From positions 143,424,294-143,488,293 of the forward strand of contig NC_069662.1 of NCBI RefSeq assembly GCF_027244095.1: a stretch of 64,000 nt of DNA, written 5' to 3'. The notes below the pieces were generated by a model. That model had not been told where the DNA came from, did not search any database, and saw nothing but the letters and a program-made list of their open reading frames with translations. Below, piece by piece: positions 63,599-64,000 of the stretch. The number at the start of each line of letters is the position of its first letter. The first letter of the stretch is position 1. The DNA is from Hemicordylus capensis. Lineage: Eukaryota > Chordata > Lepidosauria > Squamata > Cordylidae. The position numbers and the translations under genes were made by a program.

Positions 63599-64000
63599 TG
63601 GGAGAGGGAGGCCTGTAGGATGTGTGTGACCAGGGTATACTCAGACTTCCCCAAATTATTTTCTGGCCCTTGCCCAAATTAATCTCTTGTCCAGCCTACT
63701 CACAAACCTGCAACGGCACCTCCTGCCCCTGCTGCAACTACTATACCTGACCTGTAAATTTCCACTAATCCCGCTCTGTATTGCCAAAGGCAGGTTGTTA
63801 GATTTGTCTGAAAAGATGATGATTTCCCAATCCTTTTGCTATTGCTGAGCAAGAACCATTAACCTCCCTTTATTTCCTCTGAGGTGTGACTGTGAGACAA
63901 ATTGCTTTTCTGTAGTTTACCCTCAAGGCAGGGTGGGCTTTGGTTCGGATTGCTTGGAGGGAATGCTTTTTCCTGACTGAGAAACAAACCATCTTTTTGT
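63599..64000. other. No gene seen
   Basis: Nothing recognised. Confidence 0.4.

Overview
The window looks like nuclear DNA of a squamate reptile (lizard or snake). The call rests on the repeats: many copies of the tRNA-derived Sauria SINE with its Bov-B-like 3' tail, SINEs with a 5S rRNA-derived head, MIR-like CORE-SINEs, CR1 and L2 LINEs, a Penelope-like element, hAT elements and small Helitrons. I see no bacterial features, no CRISPR array and no rRNA or tRNA gene. Exact ends of most repeats are my reading of the sequence, not alignments.

One host gene is clear. A patched-domain (PTCHD3-type) gene lies on the minus strand in four exons: 47263-46511, 38115-37994, 35236-35091 and 29322-27671. 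All three introns have GT..AG ends and matching phases, and the joined frame is open for 890 codons, with two RND/SSD-like membrane halves and both conserved Asp motifs. Exon 1 lies in a GC-rich island with promoter-like motifs upstream. Intron 3 holds a diverged 196-bp copy of part of exon 4. A plus-strand candidate first exon (TATA box, short ORF, splice donor) lies at about 26926-27118, 0.5 kb beyond the PTCHD3 stop codon; it is unproven.

Layout. 1-11.2 kb: LINE-rich, with L2 tails, a Tigger-like DNA element, an L2 ORF2 remnant, a long minus-strand CR1, a plus-strand CR1 ORF1 start, a GC-rich hairpin element and a Penelope-like RT. 12-16 kb: a nested hAT/5S-SINE/Sauria SINE stack, more SINEs and a Helitron end. 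16.4-17.5 kb: a solo LTR. 18.9-24.5 kb: CR1, small MITEs and a 2.9-kb L2 with a precise hAT insertion. 24.5-27.7 kb: mostly unique DNA. 27.7-47.3 kb: the PTCHD3-type gene, whose introns carry Sauria, 5S and MIR-like SINEs, a Helitron, a MITE inside a 5S-SINE, and a 3-kb hAT element loaded with SINEs. 47.3-64 kb: upstream DNA with a second Helitron, a second solo LTR of the same family, a CR1 split by an array of palindromes and a foreign LINE tail, two sister hAT MITEs, a third complete Helitron inside an L2, and further SINEs.

Apart from the membrane-protein gene, what stands out is transposon architecture. Four Helitron copies share ends and ATTGG-rich GC bodies. There is a run of six adjacent palindromes at 53957-54242 and a 5S rRNA-headed SINE family, and several nested insertions have readable target-site duplications. 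I found no new multi-gene system.
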